This document shows, one piece after another, positions 25,386 through 33,916 of a DNA stretch of 60,044 nucleotides. Numbering within the stretch: the first letter of the stretch is position 1; each line of letters begins with the position of its first letter. Source of the stretch: DATAVK01 sp036267755 (lineage in GTDB: Bacteria > Actinomycetota > Actinomycetes > JAFAQI01); NCBI GenBank assembly GCA_036267755.1, contig DATAVK010000058.1, positions 1 to 60,044 on the forward strand, in the 5' to 3' direction. Under the pieces are notes generated by a model that ran no database searches, was not told where the DNA came from, and worked only from the letters and a program-made list of their open reading frames with translations. The translations under genes were made by a program, and so were the position numbers.

Positions 25386-25829
25386 TTAGAGGGCGCCGAG
25401 CAGCAGGTCGAGGTCCAGCGACGGCAGCACCAGGTCGCAGATGCCGGCCACGTCGCCGCACTCGACGCAGCGGACCGCGACGGCGAGCCAGTCCGCCTTG
25501 CCGCCTCGCTCGCTGATGCCGTACACGACCTCGGCGATCGACTGGCTGCAGGCCAGGCACGACCAGGCGGGCGGGAAGCTCCAGCGCTCCGCGGAGTCGA
25601 GGAGTTCATGGACGTGGCCGCCCGACAGGCAGCGCAGTCGCGCGACGCCGGCCTCCGCATCGGCCTCCACGTAGAACCAGGTGGCCGGCTCCTCGCCGTG
25701 CATGGGGTGGAAGCAGCGCGCCACCGAGGTGTGGCCGATCGGCGGACAACCCTTCAGGTCCTCGACCCACTGGGCGAGGTCTTCGACGCTCTCCGCACGC
25801 TCACGCGTTCCCACCGTCCGCATCACCAT
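25386..25829 (-). CDS. Unrecognised cysteine-rich protein
   Basis: A 147-residue protein with a helical N-terminus, a middle region with ARCFHPMHGEEPATWFYVEAD and RLRCLSGGH, and a C-terminal zinc-ribbon-like pair CLACSQSI ... CVECGDVAG. Such four-cysteine knuckles bind zinc and often protein or nucleic acid. I cannot name a family. ATG at 25829, with a second ATG at 25823. It lies between rhlE and the phosphoesterase gene on the same strand with gaps of about 30 bases, so it is probably in the rhlE transcript. Confidence 0.65.
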   Translation of the reverse strand: MVMRTVGTRERAESVEDLAQWVEDLKGCPPIGHTSVARCFHPMHGEEPATWFYVEADAEAGVARLRCLSGGHVHELLDSAERWSFPPAWSCLACSQSIAEVVYGISERGGKADWLAVAVRCVECGDVAGICDLVLPSLDLDLLLGAL

Positions 25830-25861
25830 GCACGGAGTATCGGCGTGACCAGGGCTGTGCT

Positions 25862-27439
25862 TTACGCGTCGGTGGATGACTCCGCGCTACTGCCTCCGGA
25901 GCGTCGCCGACTGCGCCGCCGGCGGGTAGGCGTTGCGCCGTTGGTGGCATCGGCAGGGGTCGACGCGGCCACCGCGGGAGCCGTGGCAGTCGCCGTGCCG
26001 CTGGCAGCCGTTGCCGGCTGCTCGGCTCCGGAGCCGCCCGAGCGCCGGGTGCGCTGCCGCTGCCGGCGCGGCCGCGGCGATGCTGGGTCGCCGGCACTCG
26101 CCGGCTCGCTGCTGCGAGTGCCCGAATGGCTGCGCTGGCCGCGCGAGTCCGGTCGGGAGTCACGGGCGCCGGAACGTGCCGGGGTGCGGCGGCCGGTCTC
26201 GCCGAGATCCTCGAGCACCTCGGCGTCGAGGCCCTCGCGGGTGCGCTGGGCGCTGGGGAGTCGACCCGTGGCGGTGCGCGGGATGTCCAGCTCGGCGTAG
26301 AGCACGTCGGAGGTGGAGTAGGTCTCCTCGGGCTCCGGGAACGGCAGGTCGAGGGCCTTGTTGATCATTCCCCAGCGGTAGCCGTCGGCCCAGTCGACGA
26401 ACGTGATGGCGACACCCGGTTCGCCGGCCCGCCCGGTCCGGCCGATCCGGTGCAGGTAGGTCTTCTCGTCGTCGGGGCACTCGTAGTTGATGACGTGGGT
26501 GACCAGCGGGACGTCGATGCCTCGCGCCGCGACGTCGGTCGCGACCAGGATGTCGACCTTCCCGTTGCGGAACGCCCGAAGCGCCCGCTCCCGGGCGCCC
26601 TGCCCGAGGTCGCCGTGCACGGCCGCGGCGGCGAAGCCGCGTTCCGCGAGGTCCGCGGCGATCCGGTCGGCAGAGCGCTTGGTCCGGGTGAAGACCATCG
26701 ACAGTCCCCGGCCGTCGGCCTGCATCACCCGGGCGAGCACCTCGGGCTTGTCGAGGTGGTGGGCCCGGAACACGAACTGGCTGGTGAGCGGGACCATGGC
26801 GCTCTCGTCCGGCGACTCGGCGCGGACGTGGGTCGGGTGGCGCAGGTAGCGGCGAGCCAGGGTCACGACGGCACCCGGCATCGTCGCCGAGAACAGCATG
26901 GTCTGGCGGGCCGCCGGGAGCAGCGAGACGATCCGCTCGACGTCGGGCAGGAAGCCGAGGTCGAGCATCTCGTCGGCCTCGTCGAGGACGAGGGATTTGA
27001 TGCCGGAGAGGTCGAGCGCCTTCTGCTTGGCGAGGTCGAGCAGCCGGCCCGGCGTTCCGACGACGATGTCGACGCCCTTGCGCAATGCCTCGAGCTGCGG
27101 CTCGTAGGCCCGGCCGCCGTAGATGACCATGACGCGCATGGCGCGCGGACCCACCGCGAGTTCGACGTCGCGGGCGACCTGGCTGGCGAGCTCTCGGGTG
27201 GGGACCACCACGAGCGCCTGCGGCTTGCCGTCGGCCTGGCCGGGCGTGATGGTGTGCAACAGCGGCAGGGTGAACGCCATGGTTTTGCCGGTGCCGGTGC
27301 GGGCCTGACCGATGAGGTCATGGCCCTTCATGGCCAGCGGGATCGCCAGCGCCTGGATCGGGAACGGGGTGATGATGCCGTGACTCGCCAGTGTCTCGGC
27401 GACGTCCTCGGACACCCCGAGTTCGGTGAAGGTCTTCAT
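25862..27439 (-). CDS. rhlE: DEAD-box RNA helicase RhlE
   Basis: ATP-dependent RNA helicase for ribosome assembly and RNA decay. The 525-residue protein has all motifs: F-Q (FTELGVSEDVAETLASHGI, PFPIQ), I ARTGTGKT, Ia PTRELASQ, II DEAD (VLDEADEM), III SAT, IV VFTRTK, V ATDVAARGID, VI HRIGRTGRAG. A 130-residue basic, disordered C-tail (RRQRQRTRRSGG, TRRRRSRRRSGG) probably tethers RNA. ATG at 27439 is chosen because homology starts there. AGGAG (complement of 27451-27455) lies 11 bases upstream inside a 9-base-pair hairpin. The neighbours ParA, ferritin-like and DUF3107 match the Rv3208A-Rv3213c region. Confidence 0.93.
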   Translation of the reverse strand: MKTFTELGVSEDVAETLASHGIITPFPIQALAIPLAMKGHDLIGQARTGTGKTMAFTLPLLHTITPGQADGKPQALVVVPTRELASQVARDVELAVGPRAMRVMVIYGGRAYEPQLEALRKGVDIVVGTPGRLLDLAKQKALDLSGIKSLVLDEADEMLDLGFLPDVERIVSLLPAARQTMLFSATMPGAVVTLARRYLRHPTHVRAESPDESAMVPLTSQFVFRAHHLDKPEVLARVMQADGRGLSMVFTRTKRSADRIAADLAERGFAAAAVHGDLGQGARERALRAFRNGKVDILVATDVAARGIDVPLVTHVINYECPDDEKTYLHRIGRTGRAGEPGVAITFVDWADGYRWGMINKALDLPFPEPEETYSTSDVLYAELDIPRTATGRLPSAQRTREGLDAEVLEDLGETGRRTPARSGARDSRPDSRGQRSHSGTRSSEPASAGDPASPRPRRQRQRTRRSGGSGAEQPATAASGTATATAPAVAASTPADATNGATPTRRRRSRRRSGGSSAESSTDA

Positions 27440-27445
27440 GAAGAA

Positions 27446-27473
27446 ACGGACTCCTGATTCGTGCGGAGTCCGT
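27446..27473 (-). promoter_or_regulatory. Shine-Dalgarno-sequestering hairpin in the rhlE 5' leader
   Basis: On the rhlE mRNA strand ACGGACTCC and GGAGTCCGT form a perfect 9-base-pair stem around a 10-base loop. The GGAG of the likely ribosome site is inside the 3' arm, seven bases before the start codon region, so the closed form would block initiation. Candidate RNA thermometer, cold-shock or autoregulatory switch; the structure is seen, the function inferred. Confidence 0.55.
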
Positions 27474-27606
27474 CTAGTTCGCTCGGCGGTCGGTCCGCAC
27501 CCACGACCATCGCGGGGGACCGGCAGCCCACGGCTCTCCGCGAGTGTGTCGTCGTACGGAGCACAGTCTAGGGGTGCCGAGCGCGGGGACTCGGTAACCT
27601 GCGCCC

Positions 27607-28281
27607 GTGGCGGACTGGATGGACCCAATGACCGACGAGGACCGCCGTGCTGCGGTCATCGACCTGCTGGGCGTCTTGGCGTACGGCGAGCTGACCGCCT
27701 TCGAGCGACTCGCGGGTGACGCGTCCCTCGCGCCGTCGCTCGACGATGAGGCCGCGCTCGGTGAGATGGCGGTTGCGGAGTTCGGCCACTTCCTCACGCT
27801 TCGGGCCCGACTCGCAACCCTCGGGGTCGAGCCGCGCGAGGCGATGGCGCCGTTCGTCGAGCCGCTCGACGCCTTCCACGACTCGACCGCGCCGGCGGAC
27901 TGGCTCGAGGGACTGGTCAAGGCGTACGTCGGTGACGGCTTCGCCGCTGACTTCTACCGCGAGGTCGCGGAGCTGGTCGACCCACCCACCCGCGAACTGG
28001 TGTTGGCGACGTTGTCGGACACCGGTCACGCCGAGTTCGCGGTCGAGCACGTGCGCGCCGCTACGGCTGCCGACCCGGCGGTCGCGGGCCGGCTTGCGCT
28101 GTGGGGTCGCCGGCTGGTCGGGGAGGCGTTGGTGCAGGCGCAGCGGATCGCCGTAGACCGTGATGCACTCGCGCGGCTGATCGTCGGCGGGGTGGGAGAT
28201 CTCGCAGCTGTCGGTCAGCTGCTGGCTCGGCTCACCCAGAAGCACAGCGAGCGGATGGAAGCCCTCGGCCTCGGTTCCTAG
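27607..28281 (+). CDS. Ferritin-like fold protein (Rv3210c-like)
   Basis: A 224-residue, almost all-helical protein of the ferritin-like/MiaE-like fold: an ExxH-like pair is visible in GEMAVAEFGHFLTLRARL and SDTGHAEFAVEH, which could ligate a di-iron centre, with the first glutamate in LAYGELTAFERLAGD. The function in actinobacteria is unknown. GTG at 27607 is divergent from rhlE. It is the counterpart of Rv3210c, which lies beside rhlE in mycobacteria. It ends before a hairpin shared with the convergent DUF3107 gene. Confidence 0.78.
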   Translation: MADWMDPMTDEDRRAAVIDLLGVLAYGELTAFERLAGDASLAPSLDDEAALGEMAVAEFGHFLTLRARLATLGVEPREAMAPFVEPLDAFHDSTAPADWLEGLVKAYVGDGFAADFYREVAELVDPPTRELVLATLSDTGHAEFAVEHVRAATAADPAVAGRLALWGRRLVGEALVQAQRIAVDRDALARLIVGGVGDLAAVGQLLARLTQKHSERMEALGLGS

Positions 28282-28284
28282 AAC

Positions 28285-28328
28285 CTGTCAGCAGTACAGC
28301 GGGCCATAGCCTGCTCACGTGCTGACAG
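28285..28328. terminator. Bidirectional terminator-like hairpin
   Basis: CTGTCAGCA (28285-28293) pairs perfectly with TGCTGACAG (28320-28328); the intervening 26 bases contain a second, nested hairpin (GCGGGC with GCCTGC). It occupies the gap between two convergent genes. There is no T-tract, as is common for actinobacterial hairpin terminators. Confidence 0.55.
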
Positions 28329-28332
28329 AACG

Positions 28333-28560
28333 TCAGATCGCGCCGAAGCCGACTCGTCGGGCGTCGCTCTCGAGCACCTCGACGTAGGCGAGCTTGTCGG
28401 TCGCCACGATGACCCGGCGACCCTTCTCGTCGACCAGCGTGACCGTGGGGGCGCCGTCCTTGAGGGCCTTCTCGACCGAGCTCTGGATGTCGTCACCGCT
28501 CTCGGCACTTTCCAACGACAGCTCGCGTCCTACGCCCTTGACACCGATTCTGACCTCCAC
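28333..28560 (-). CDS. DUF3107 family protein (TB9.4-like)
   Basis: A 75-residue protein beginning MEVRIGVKGVGRELSLES and ending VLESDARRVGFGAI. It matches the actinobacterial DUF3107 family (Rv3208A/TB9.4). It is predicted to be a small alpha/beta protein with a single strand-rich core (TVTLVDEKGRRVIVATDKLAYVEV). Function unknown. GTG at 28560. It follows the TetR gene by 46 bases on the same strand, as in mycobacteria, suggesting shared control. Confidence 0.87.
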   Translation of the reverse strand: MEVRIGVKGVGRELSLESAESGDDIQSSVEKALKDGAPTVTLVDEKGRRVIVATDKLAYVEVLESDARRVGFGAI

Positions 28561-28606
28561 GTGGGTCAGGCTAACCGACCACGGTCCCGGGATCGCGGTC
28601 GCGGCG

Positions 28607-29257
28607 CTACGCCGTCGGCGAAACGCCGGGGCCAGCCGGGTCGGACACCCGCGGGTAGCCGCTGATCCCTCGCCAGGCGAGCGCCTGCACCAGTTCGATC
28701 GCGCGTTCCTTGCCGATGTCGGCGCGGGTCAACCACCAGCGGGCCGATACCTCGGCCACCCCAGCCAGACCGCACGACAACAGTTCAGCCTCGCTGCGCT
28801 CCAGACCGGTGTCGCGCGCGATCGTGTCGGCGAGCGCGGTCACCGAAAGCTGCAGCGAGCGGTCCACGCGCTCACGGACGGCCGGCTCGTTGCGCAGGTC
28901 GCTTTCGAAGACCAGCCGGAACGCGCCACCCGGATCGTCGACGAAGTCGAAGTAGGTGCGAATACATCCGGCTACCCGCCCCCGGTTGTCGTCGGTGCTG
29001 GCGAGCGCGGCGCGCACTCGTCGCTCCAGGGTTCCGATGTGCTGGTCGAGCAGCGCGACGTAGAGCTCGAGCTTGCCGGGGAAGTGCTGGTAGAGCACCG
29101 GCTTGCTGACACCCGCCCGTTCCGCGATGTCGTCCATCGCTGCAGCGTGGTAGCCGTTGGCGACGAAGACCTGCTGGGCAGCCTCGAGCAGCTGCTGACG
29201 CCGCGCCGACCGCGGCAGCCGGGTGCCGCGGGCCGGGGGGTCACTGGTCGTGGTCAC
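28607..29257 (-). CDS. TetR family transcriptional regulator (Rv3208-like)
   Basis: A 216-residue repressor with an N-terminal helix-turn-helix (about 15-62: RRQQLLEAAQQVFVANGYHAAAMDDIAERAGVSKPVLYQHFPGK) typical of TetR proteins, and an all-helical ligand-binding domain. GTG start at 29257. It lies between an oxidoreductase gene and DUF3107 on the minus strand. The corresponding mycobacterial gene Rv3208 sits next to Rv3208A in the same way. Ligand and operator cannot be read directly; no clear palindrome was found in the 39-base upstream gap. Confidence 0.88.
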   Translation of the reverse strand: MTTTSDPPARGTRLPRSARRQQLLEAAQQVFVANGYHAAAMDDIAERAGVSKPVLYQHFPGKLELYVALLDQHIGTLERRVRAALASTDDNRGRVAGCIRTYFDFVDDPGGAFRLVFESDLRNEPAVRERVDRSLQLSVTALADTIARDTGLERSEAELLSCGLAGVAEVSARWWLTRADIGKERAIELVQALAWRGISGYPRVSDPAGPGVSPTA

Positions 29258-29296
29258 GATGCCGGGAAGCGTAGCGAGCGGTCGGCTGGCACGCGC

Positions 29297-30604
29297 TCAA
29301 CCCGACCGCTCGGCTCGCTGCCGGATCAGATCGAGGTACGCCGGCTGCAGCGGCTCGGCGTACGTCGGGAAGGCCTGCACCGTGTCGGCGAGGTCCTGCA
29401 GCGACACCTCCGCCTGGATGGCCAGCACCAGCTGCCCGGCCCAGTCGTCGGCGTGCGGGCCGATCGCGGCGGCACCGACCAGGACGCCGCGTTCCAGGTC
29501 GGCGAACAGCTCGACCCGCCCCGGCCGGCTCTTCTCGATGTGGGCTCGGGCGGTGTCGCTGACGTCCGCGAACGCGGTCACGACCCCGGTGCCGCCGGTC
29601 GTGTCTCCGACGCACAGCACGGTGGGGTCGGTGTAGACGACGCGCGGCATCGCCCGAAGGTCCAGCCGGGCGTCTTCACCGAGGATCGCGCGCGCCACGA
29701 TCCGGGCGGTTGTGTTGGCTCCATGGGTGTACGGCGCAAGTGCGGTCACGTCCCCGGCCGCCCAGACGCTGCCGGCGACCCGGCCCTGGCCGTTGACCTC
29801 GAGCGCGCCGTTGTCTCGCGGCGTGATGTTCAGCGACTCGAGCCCGAGGCCGGTGGTTCGAGGCCGCTTCCCGACGGCGACGAGCAACCGGTCACCTTCG
29901 ACCCGGTCGCCGTCGTCGAGGACGACGATGACCCCGTCACCGTCCGGCTCGACGCGTTCGACCGACGTACCGGTCAGCACTTCGACGCCGTCGTGTCGGA
30001 GCGCCTCGGTGAGGATCTCGCCGACGTGCTTGGGCTCGTTCGCGAGCAGCCGGTCGGCCACCTCGATCAGCGTGACCTCGCTGCCCAGCCGGGCGTAGGC
30101 CTGCGCGAGCTCACAGCCGATGGGACCGCCGCCGAGCACCAGCAACGTGCCGGGCTGTTCCGGAAGTGTGAGCGCGTCTTCACTGGTCCAGATCTCGACG
30201 TCACCGATTCCGTCGATGGGCGGGATGGTGGCTGCGGCACCGGTCGCGATGACGAGGTCGTGCCACTCGATGACGTGATCCGCCACGAGGAGCCGTCCCG
30301 GGCCGGTGATGACACCGCGACCACGGACCAGCTCGATTCCGTTGTGCTGCATGGTTTTCGCGTGTCCACTGTCGTCCTGGTGCTGGGCGATCTCGTCGCG
30401 GAACACGACGGCTTCCTGCCACGACATCCCACTCGATGCCGCGTGGAGCAACGCCTTGCTCGGCATGCACGACAGAAAGGGGCACTCGCCGCCGACGTAC
30501 CGCTCCTCGATGACGACCACGCTGCGGCCACCGGCCACCAGCAGCTCGCCGGCAGCTTCAGCAGCCGAACCACCACCGAGGATCGCAACGTCGTAGTGGC
30601 TCAC
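29297..30604 (-). CDS. FAD/NAD(P) pyridine nucleotide-disulfide oxidoreductase
   Basis: A 435-residue group I disulfide reductase related to dihydrolipoamide dehydrogenase and mercuric reductase. It has an FAD motif VAILGGGSAAEAAG, the redox-active disulfide GGECPFLSCMPSKALL (CxxxxC), NAD motif VLGGGPIGCELAQAYARLGS, and FAD-binding AAGDVTALAPYTH. The C-terminal dimerisation domain ends at AVQAFPTYAEPLQPAYLDLIRQ but the usual catalytic HxxxxE pair is replaced by FPTYAE, so disulfide exchange chemistry may be altered. GTG at 30604 overlaps the LigD-polymerase stop (GTGA). Its presence in the NHEJ operon is unexplained. Confidence 0.87.
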   Translation of the reverse strand: MSHYDVAILGGGSAAEAAGELLVAGGRSVVVIEERYVGGECPFLSCMPSKALLHAASSGMSWQEAVVFRDEIAQHQDDSGHAKTMQHNGIELVRGRGVITGPGRLLVADHVIEWHDLVIATGAAATIPPIDGIGDVEIWTSEDALTLPEQPGTLLVLGGGPIGCELAQAYARLGSEVTLIEVADRLLANEPKHVGEILTEALRHDGVEVLTGTSVERVEPDGDGVIVVLDDGDRVEGDRLLVAVGKRPRTTGLGLESLNITPRDNGALEVNGQGRVAGSVWAAGDVTALAPYTHGANTTARIVARAILGEDARLDLRAMPRVVYTDPTVLCVGDTTGGTGVVTAFADVSDTARAHIEKSRPGRVELFADLERGVLVGAAAIGPHADDWAGQLVLAIQAEVSLQDLADTVQAFPTYAEPLQPAYLDLIRQRAERSG

Positions 30605-31530
30605 TCGCCGGCCCCGGCCGGGATGGAGCCCGAGCCGTCCAGCACCGCCGTGAAGAGATCTCCCAGGTGGGTGACTCGGTCGAGGACCTCCGGCGCGGTG
30701 AAGCGCAGCTGCTCCGGCCGATCGCAGCCTTCTACTTCCTCCCAGCTGATCGGCGTCGACACCGTCGGCGCTTCACGGGCGCGCAGTGAGTAGACCGCAA
30801 CGGTGGTCTTCGCCGAGTTGTTCTGGGACCAGTCGACCAGCACCTTGCCGCCGCGCAGGTCCTTCTTCATCTGCCACACCACGAGGTCCTTGTGTGACTC
30901 GGTGAGATCGCGGGCGAGCAGCTTCGCGTAGCCGTGCACGTCCTCCCACGGGGACTTCGCGTCCAACGGCACATAGAGCTGCATTCCCTTGGAACCACTG
31001 GTCTTCGGGTACGCCGATAACCCATCGGCCTGCAGCCGTTCGCGCAGCAGCAACGCCACCTCGCAGCACTCGACGATGCTCGCCGGAGCGCCAGGGTCGA
31101 GGTCGAAGACCAACACGTCCGGGTTGAACACCTTGCCACGCGGGCCGACCCGCCACATCGGGACGTGCAGCTCCAGAGCCGCCAGGTTCGCGGCCCACAC
31201 CACGGTCGGCAGCTCGTGCGCGACGACGAAGTCGATGGTGTCCCGGTCCTTCGTCGATCCCGGAGTCGGCAATCGCACCTTCGGGATCCAGTCCGGAGTG
31301 TGCGACGGTGCGTTCTTCTCGAAGAAGGACTTGCCGTCGACGCCGTCCGGGTAGCGCTTCAGCGTCAGGGGTCGCGACTCGATGTAGGGGAGCATCACCG
31401 GCGCGATCCGCGTGTAGTAGTCGATGACCTCGCCCTTGGTGAATCCCGTCGCGGGATAGAGCACCTTGTCGAGGTTGGACAGTGTCAGCGTCCGGTCCTC
31501 GACCGTCACCGTCACGCGCTCAGGACTCAC
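30601..31530 (-). CDS. LigD-type polymerase/primase (stand-alone)
   Basis: Archaeo-eukaryotic-primase polymerase of bacterial end joining, which fills gaps with ribonucleotides. The 309-residue protein has the fold signature: DKVLYPATGFTKGEVIDYY, KRYPDGVDGKSFFEKN, metal-binding D143 and D145 in VFDLDPG, the HVPMWR strand, and KTSGSKGMQLYVPL. It corresponds to the N-terminal domain of fused LigD and is separate here. GTG at 31530 overlaps the ligase gene by 11 bases. In Mycobacterium these activities form one 759-residue LigD. Confidence 0.9.
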   Translation of the reverse strand: MSPERVTVTVEDRTLTLSNLDKVLYPATGFTKGEVIDYYTRIAPVMLPYIESRPLTLKRYPDGVDGKSFFEKNAPSHTPDWIPKVRLPTPGSTKDRDTIDFVVAHELPTVVWAANLAALELHVPMWRVGPRGKVFNPDVLVFDLDPGAPASIVECCEVALLLRERLQADGLSAYPKTSGSKGMQLYVPLDAKSPWEDVHGYAKLLARDLTESHKDLVVWQMKKDLRGGKVLVDWSQNNSAKTTVAVYSLRAREAPTVSTPISWEEVEGCDRPEQLRFTAPEVLDRVTHLGDLFTAVLDGSGSIPAGAGE

Positions 31531-32965
31531 GGACTACCTCCGATGGTTCCTTGTCCGGCCGCAGCCCGCGCCAGCTCGGGTGGCGCAGCCGGCCATCGGT
31601 GGTCCACTCGGAGAACGCGACCTCGCCGACCAGCGTGGGCTGCACCCAGTGCGCGTCCCTGACGTCCGCGCGCGGCGGCGCGGTCGCGAACGGCTGCTCT
31701 TCAGTGGCACGCGTGGCGAGCTCGGTAGTGAGCTCTCGCAGCGCCCGCTCGTCGAAGCCCGTCCCGACGTGACCGATGTAGCTGAGTCCGGAGTCGTCGT
31801 TGACCCCGAGCAGCAGTGACCCGAAGCTGCCGTCGCGACGACCCTCGCCAGGCTTCCACCCCGCCACGACGACCTCCTGGGTGCGGACGTGCTTGAGCTT
31901 TCGCCAGGTATCCGACCGCTTCCCGGGGAGGTAGCGGCTGTCGAGCCGTTTCGCCACGATGCCTTCGAGCCGCTGCTGCGCCGATGCTTCCCACACCGCT
32001 GCACCGCCGCCGCGGAACCACGGCGGCGTCTGCCACGACGGCCCGGCCAGCTCGAGCCCGTCGAGCAGCTCGCGCCGCTTCTCGTACGGCTCGTCGAGCA
32101 GCGGCACGCCGTCGAGGTAGAGCAGGTCGAAAATCAGGTACGTCGCCGGCGTGAGCTGGGCGGCTCGCCTGACCTGGGCGGCGCCGGTGACGTGCATCCG
32201 GGATTGCAGGTGGCCGAACGATGGCCGGCCGTCGCGGTCGAACGCCACGATCTCGCCGTCGAGGATCACCCGGGTCGATCCGAGTGACTCCGCCATTGCC
32301 CGCAGTTCCGGGTACGACGCCGTGACGTCGATGTCGTTGCGCGACATGGCGCGTGGCCGACCGCCGTCGACGTACACGATGGTGCGGACGCCGTCCCACT
32401 TGAACTCGAAGCCGTAGTTGTCGTCGTCGCGGGGGAGCTCGGTGATGGTCGTGAGCAGCATCGGTCGGATCAGCTTCGGCATCGGCTCGGTCCCGGCGGG
32501 TGCGGGGTCCTTGCGATGGACCATCCAGTCGCGGTCGCGCTTCCCGGTCGCGAACAGCACATAGCGACCGGATACCCGCTCACCGTGCAACACCACCTCG
32601 ACTTGTCGATCGGTCCAGGACACGCACTCGTAGGTGCCGTGATCCCAGAGCATGACGCTTCCCCCGCCGTACTCACCCGCGGGGATCTCGCCGGAGAAAC
32701 CGCCGTACTCCAGCGGATGGTCTTCGGTGTGGATCGCGAGGTGGTTGCTCTTGGGATCGGTCGGCAGTCCCTTGGGCACGGCCCAGGAGACGAGGACGCC
32801 GTCGCGTTCCAGCCGGAAGTCCCAGTGCAGAGCCGTCGCGTGATGCTCCTGGATGACGAAGGTCAGCTGCGCCGGCGGCTCGGAGCCGGACGGGTCACTC
32901 GCCGGCACCGGCTCCGGCGTGCGCGAAGCATCCCGCTTGCTGCGGTAGGTGTTCAGCTCGGGCAT
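31520..32965 (-). CDS. ligD: ATP-dependent DNA ligase with LigD 3'-phosphoesterase domain
   Basis: A 481-residue two-domain NHEJ ligase. Residues about 32-155 are the 3'-phosphoesterase with H41, H47, D49, R51, H83 and Y87, matching one for one the catalytic residues of the P. aeruginosa LigD phosphoesterase. Residues about 165-480 are the ATP-dependent ligase with nucleophile K189 in FKWDGVR, ending in the OB domain. The polymerase domain is a separate downstream gene. ATG at 32965; it overlaps the upstream EamA-like gene by 13 bases. Divergent ku lies beyond that gene, so the parts form one NHEJ locus. Confidence 0.9.
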   Translation of the reverse strand: MPELNTYRSKRDASRTPEPVPASDPSGSEPPAQLTFVIQEHHATALHWDFRLERDGVLVSWAVPKGLPTDPKSNHLAIHTEDHPLEYGGFSGEIPAGEYGGGSVMLWDHGTYECVSWTDRQVEVVLHGERVSGRYVLFATGKRDRDWMVHRKDPAPAGTEPMPKLIRPMLLTTITELPRDDDNYGFEFKWDGVRTIVYVDGGRPRAMSRNDIDVTASYPELRAMAESLGSTRVILDGEIVAFDRDGRPSFGHLQSRMHVTGAAQVRRAAQLTPATYLIFDLLYLDGVPLLDEPYEKRRELLDGLELAGPSWQTPPWFRGGGAAVWEASAQQRLEGIVAKRLDSRYLPGKRSDTWRKLKHVRTQEVVVAGWKPGEGRRDGSFGSLLLGVNDDSGLSYIGHVGTGFDERALRELTTELATRATEEQPFATAPPRADVRDAHWVQPTLVGEVAFSEWTTDGRLRHPSWRGLRPDKEPSEVVRES

Positions 32966-33834
32966 GCGGCCGTGGTCTCTGCGAGTCCGGTGTGACCGCG
33001 CTCCGGTGCCTGCCCGTATCGGGCGAGGGCCAACGCGCCCAGGACGGCGAGTGCGAAGCCCAGCACCGCCATCGGCCAGTCGCCGTGGTTGGGCCGGTCA
33101 CCGAGCAGCGCGATGCCGACGGCCGCCGGGACCACCGTCTCGGCCACGACGACCGCCGAGGTGGCCAGCGTGACGCTGCCCCGCTGCAACGCGAGCGCGT
33201 ACAGCAGCAGTCCTAACAGTCCGGCCGCCACCATGGCGTACAAGGCCGGGTCGAGCACCAGGTCCCAGGGATGGCGCGGTGTCTCCAACATCCGTGCGCC
33301 GATACCCCCAGCGCCGTACATCAACCCCGCGAGGGCGCCGAGCGCCCACGAGTCGCTGGTGCTCTCGCCGTGCCGTCGGCGACCGGCAACGAACGCTGCG
33401 CCACCAACCACGAGGATGCTGATCACCAGCAGCCAGCGATCCGTCCCGTCAACCGGGGCCGGCCGGTCCCGCCGCGACGACACGGCGAGCAACGTCAGCC
33501 CGACCGTGACGGCGAGCAGCGCGACCCATTCCCACACCACGAGATGAGCACCGAGGACCGTCACCGCGAGCAAGGCGGTGACCGCGAGGCTGGACGCGAC
33601 GATCGCCTGAACGGTAAACAACGGCAGCGTGCGAAGCGCGGCGAACGACAGCGCGAACCCGAGGGCGTCCAGCAGCAGGCCGACGATGTACCTGGACGAG
33701 CGCACCAGCCGGGAAACTAGTCGTGCGTCGAGGTCGTCCTCGCCGCCGCCAGCGCGAACGCCCTGTGCCTGCAACACCGTCGCCGCGCCGTAAGCGACCG
33801 CCGCGGCGAAGGCTCCGATCAAGCCCCAGCTCAC
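32953..33834 (-). CDS. DMT/EamA-like integral membrane protein
   Basis: A 293-residue protein with about nine or ten hydrophobic helices (for example LIGAFAAAVAYGAATVLQAQG at the start and AVLGFALAVLGALALARYG at the end), with the two-halves pattern of drug/metabolite transporters or NIPA-like proteins. No specificity motif is visible. GTG start at 33834; its 3' end overlaps the ligase gene by 13 bases, so it is translated as part of the NHEJ operon. Whether it contributes to repair or merely shares a transcript cannot be told. Confidence 0.78.
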   Translation of the reverse strand: MSWGLIGAFAAAVAYGAATVLQAQGVRAGGGEDDLDARLVSRLVRSSRYIVGLLLDALGFALSFAALRTLPLFTVQAIVASSLAVTALLAVTVLGAHLVVWEWVALLAVTVGLTLLAVSSRRDRPAPVDGTDRWLLVISILVVGGAAFVAGRRRHGESTSDSWALGALAGLMYGAGGIGARMLETPRHPWDLVLDPALYAMVAAGLLGLLLYALALQRGSVTLATSAVVVAETVVPAAVGIALLGDRPNHGDWPMAVLGFALAVLGALALARYGQAPERGHTGLAETTAACPS

Positions 33835-33916
33835 TGGCTCACAGTAGACGCACCAATGGTGGAGGTCCCATCATCGTGGGTACAGCGACGCCACGGGGGC
33901 CGAGCGGGCAGGAGCC

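Noticed and set aside
28394..30793. A 799-codon open frame on the plus strand opposite the TetR and oxidoreductase genes
   Set aside because: It is antisense to two well-supported genes, has no domain pattern, and such long frames are expected opposite G+C-rich coding sequence.
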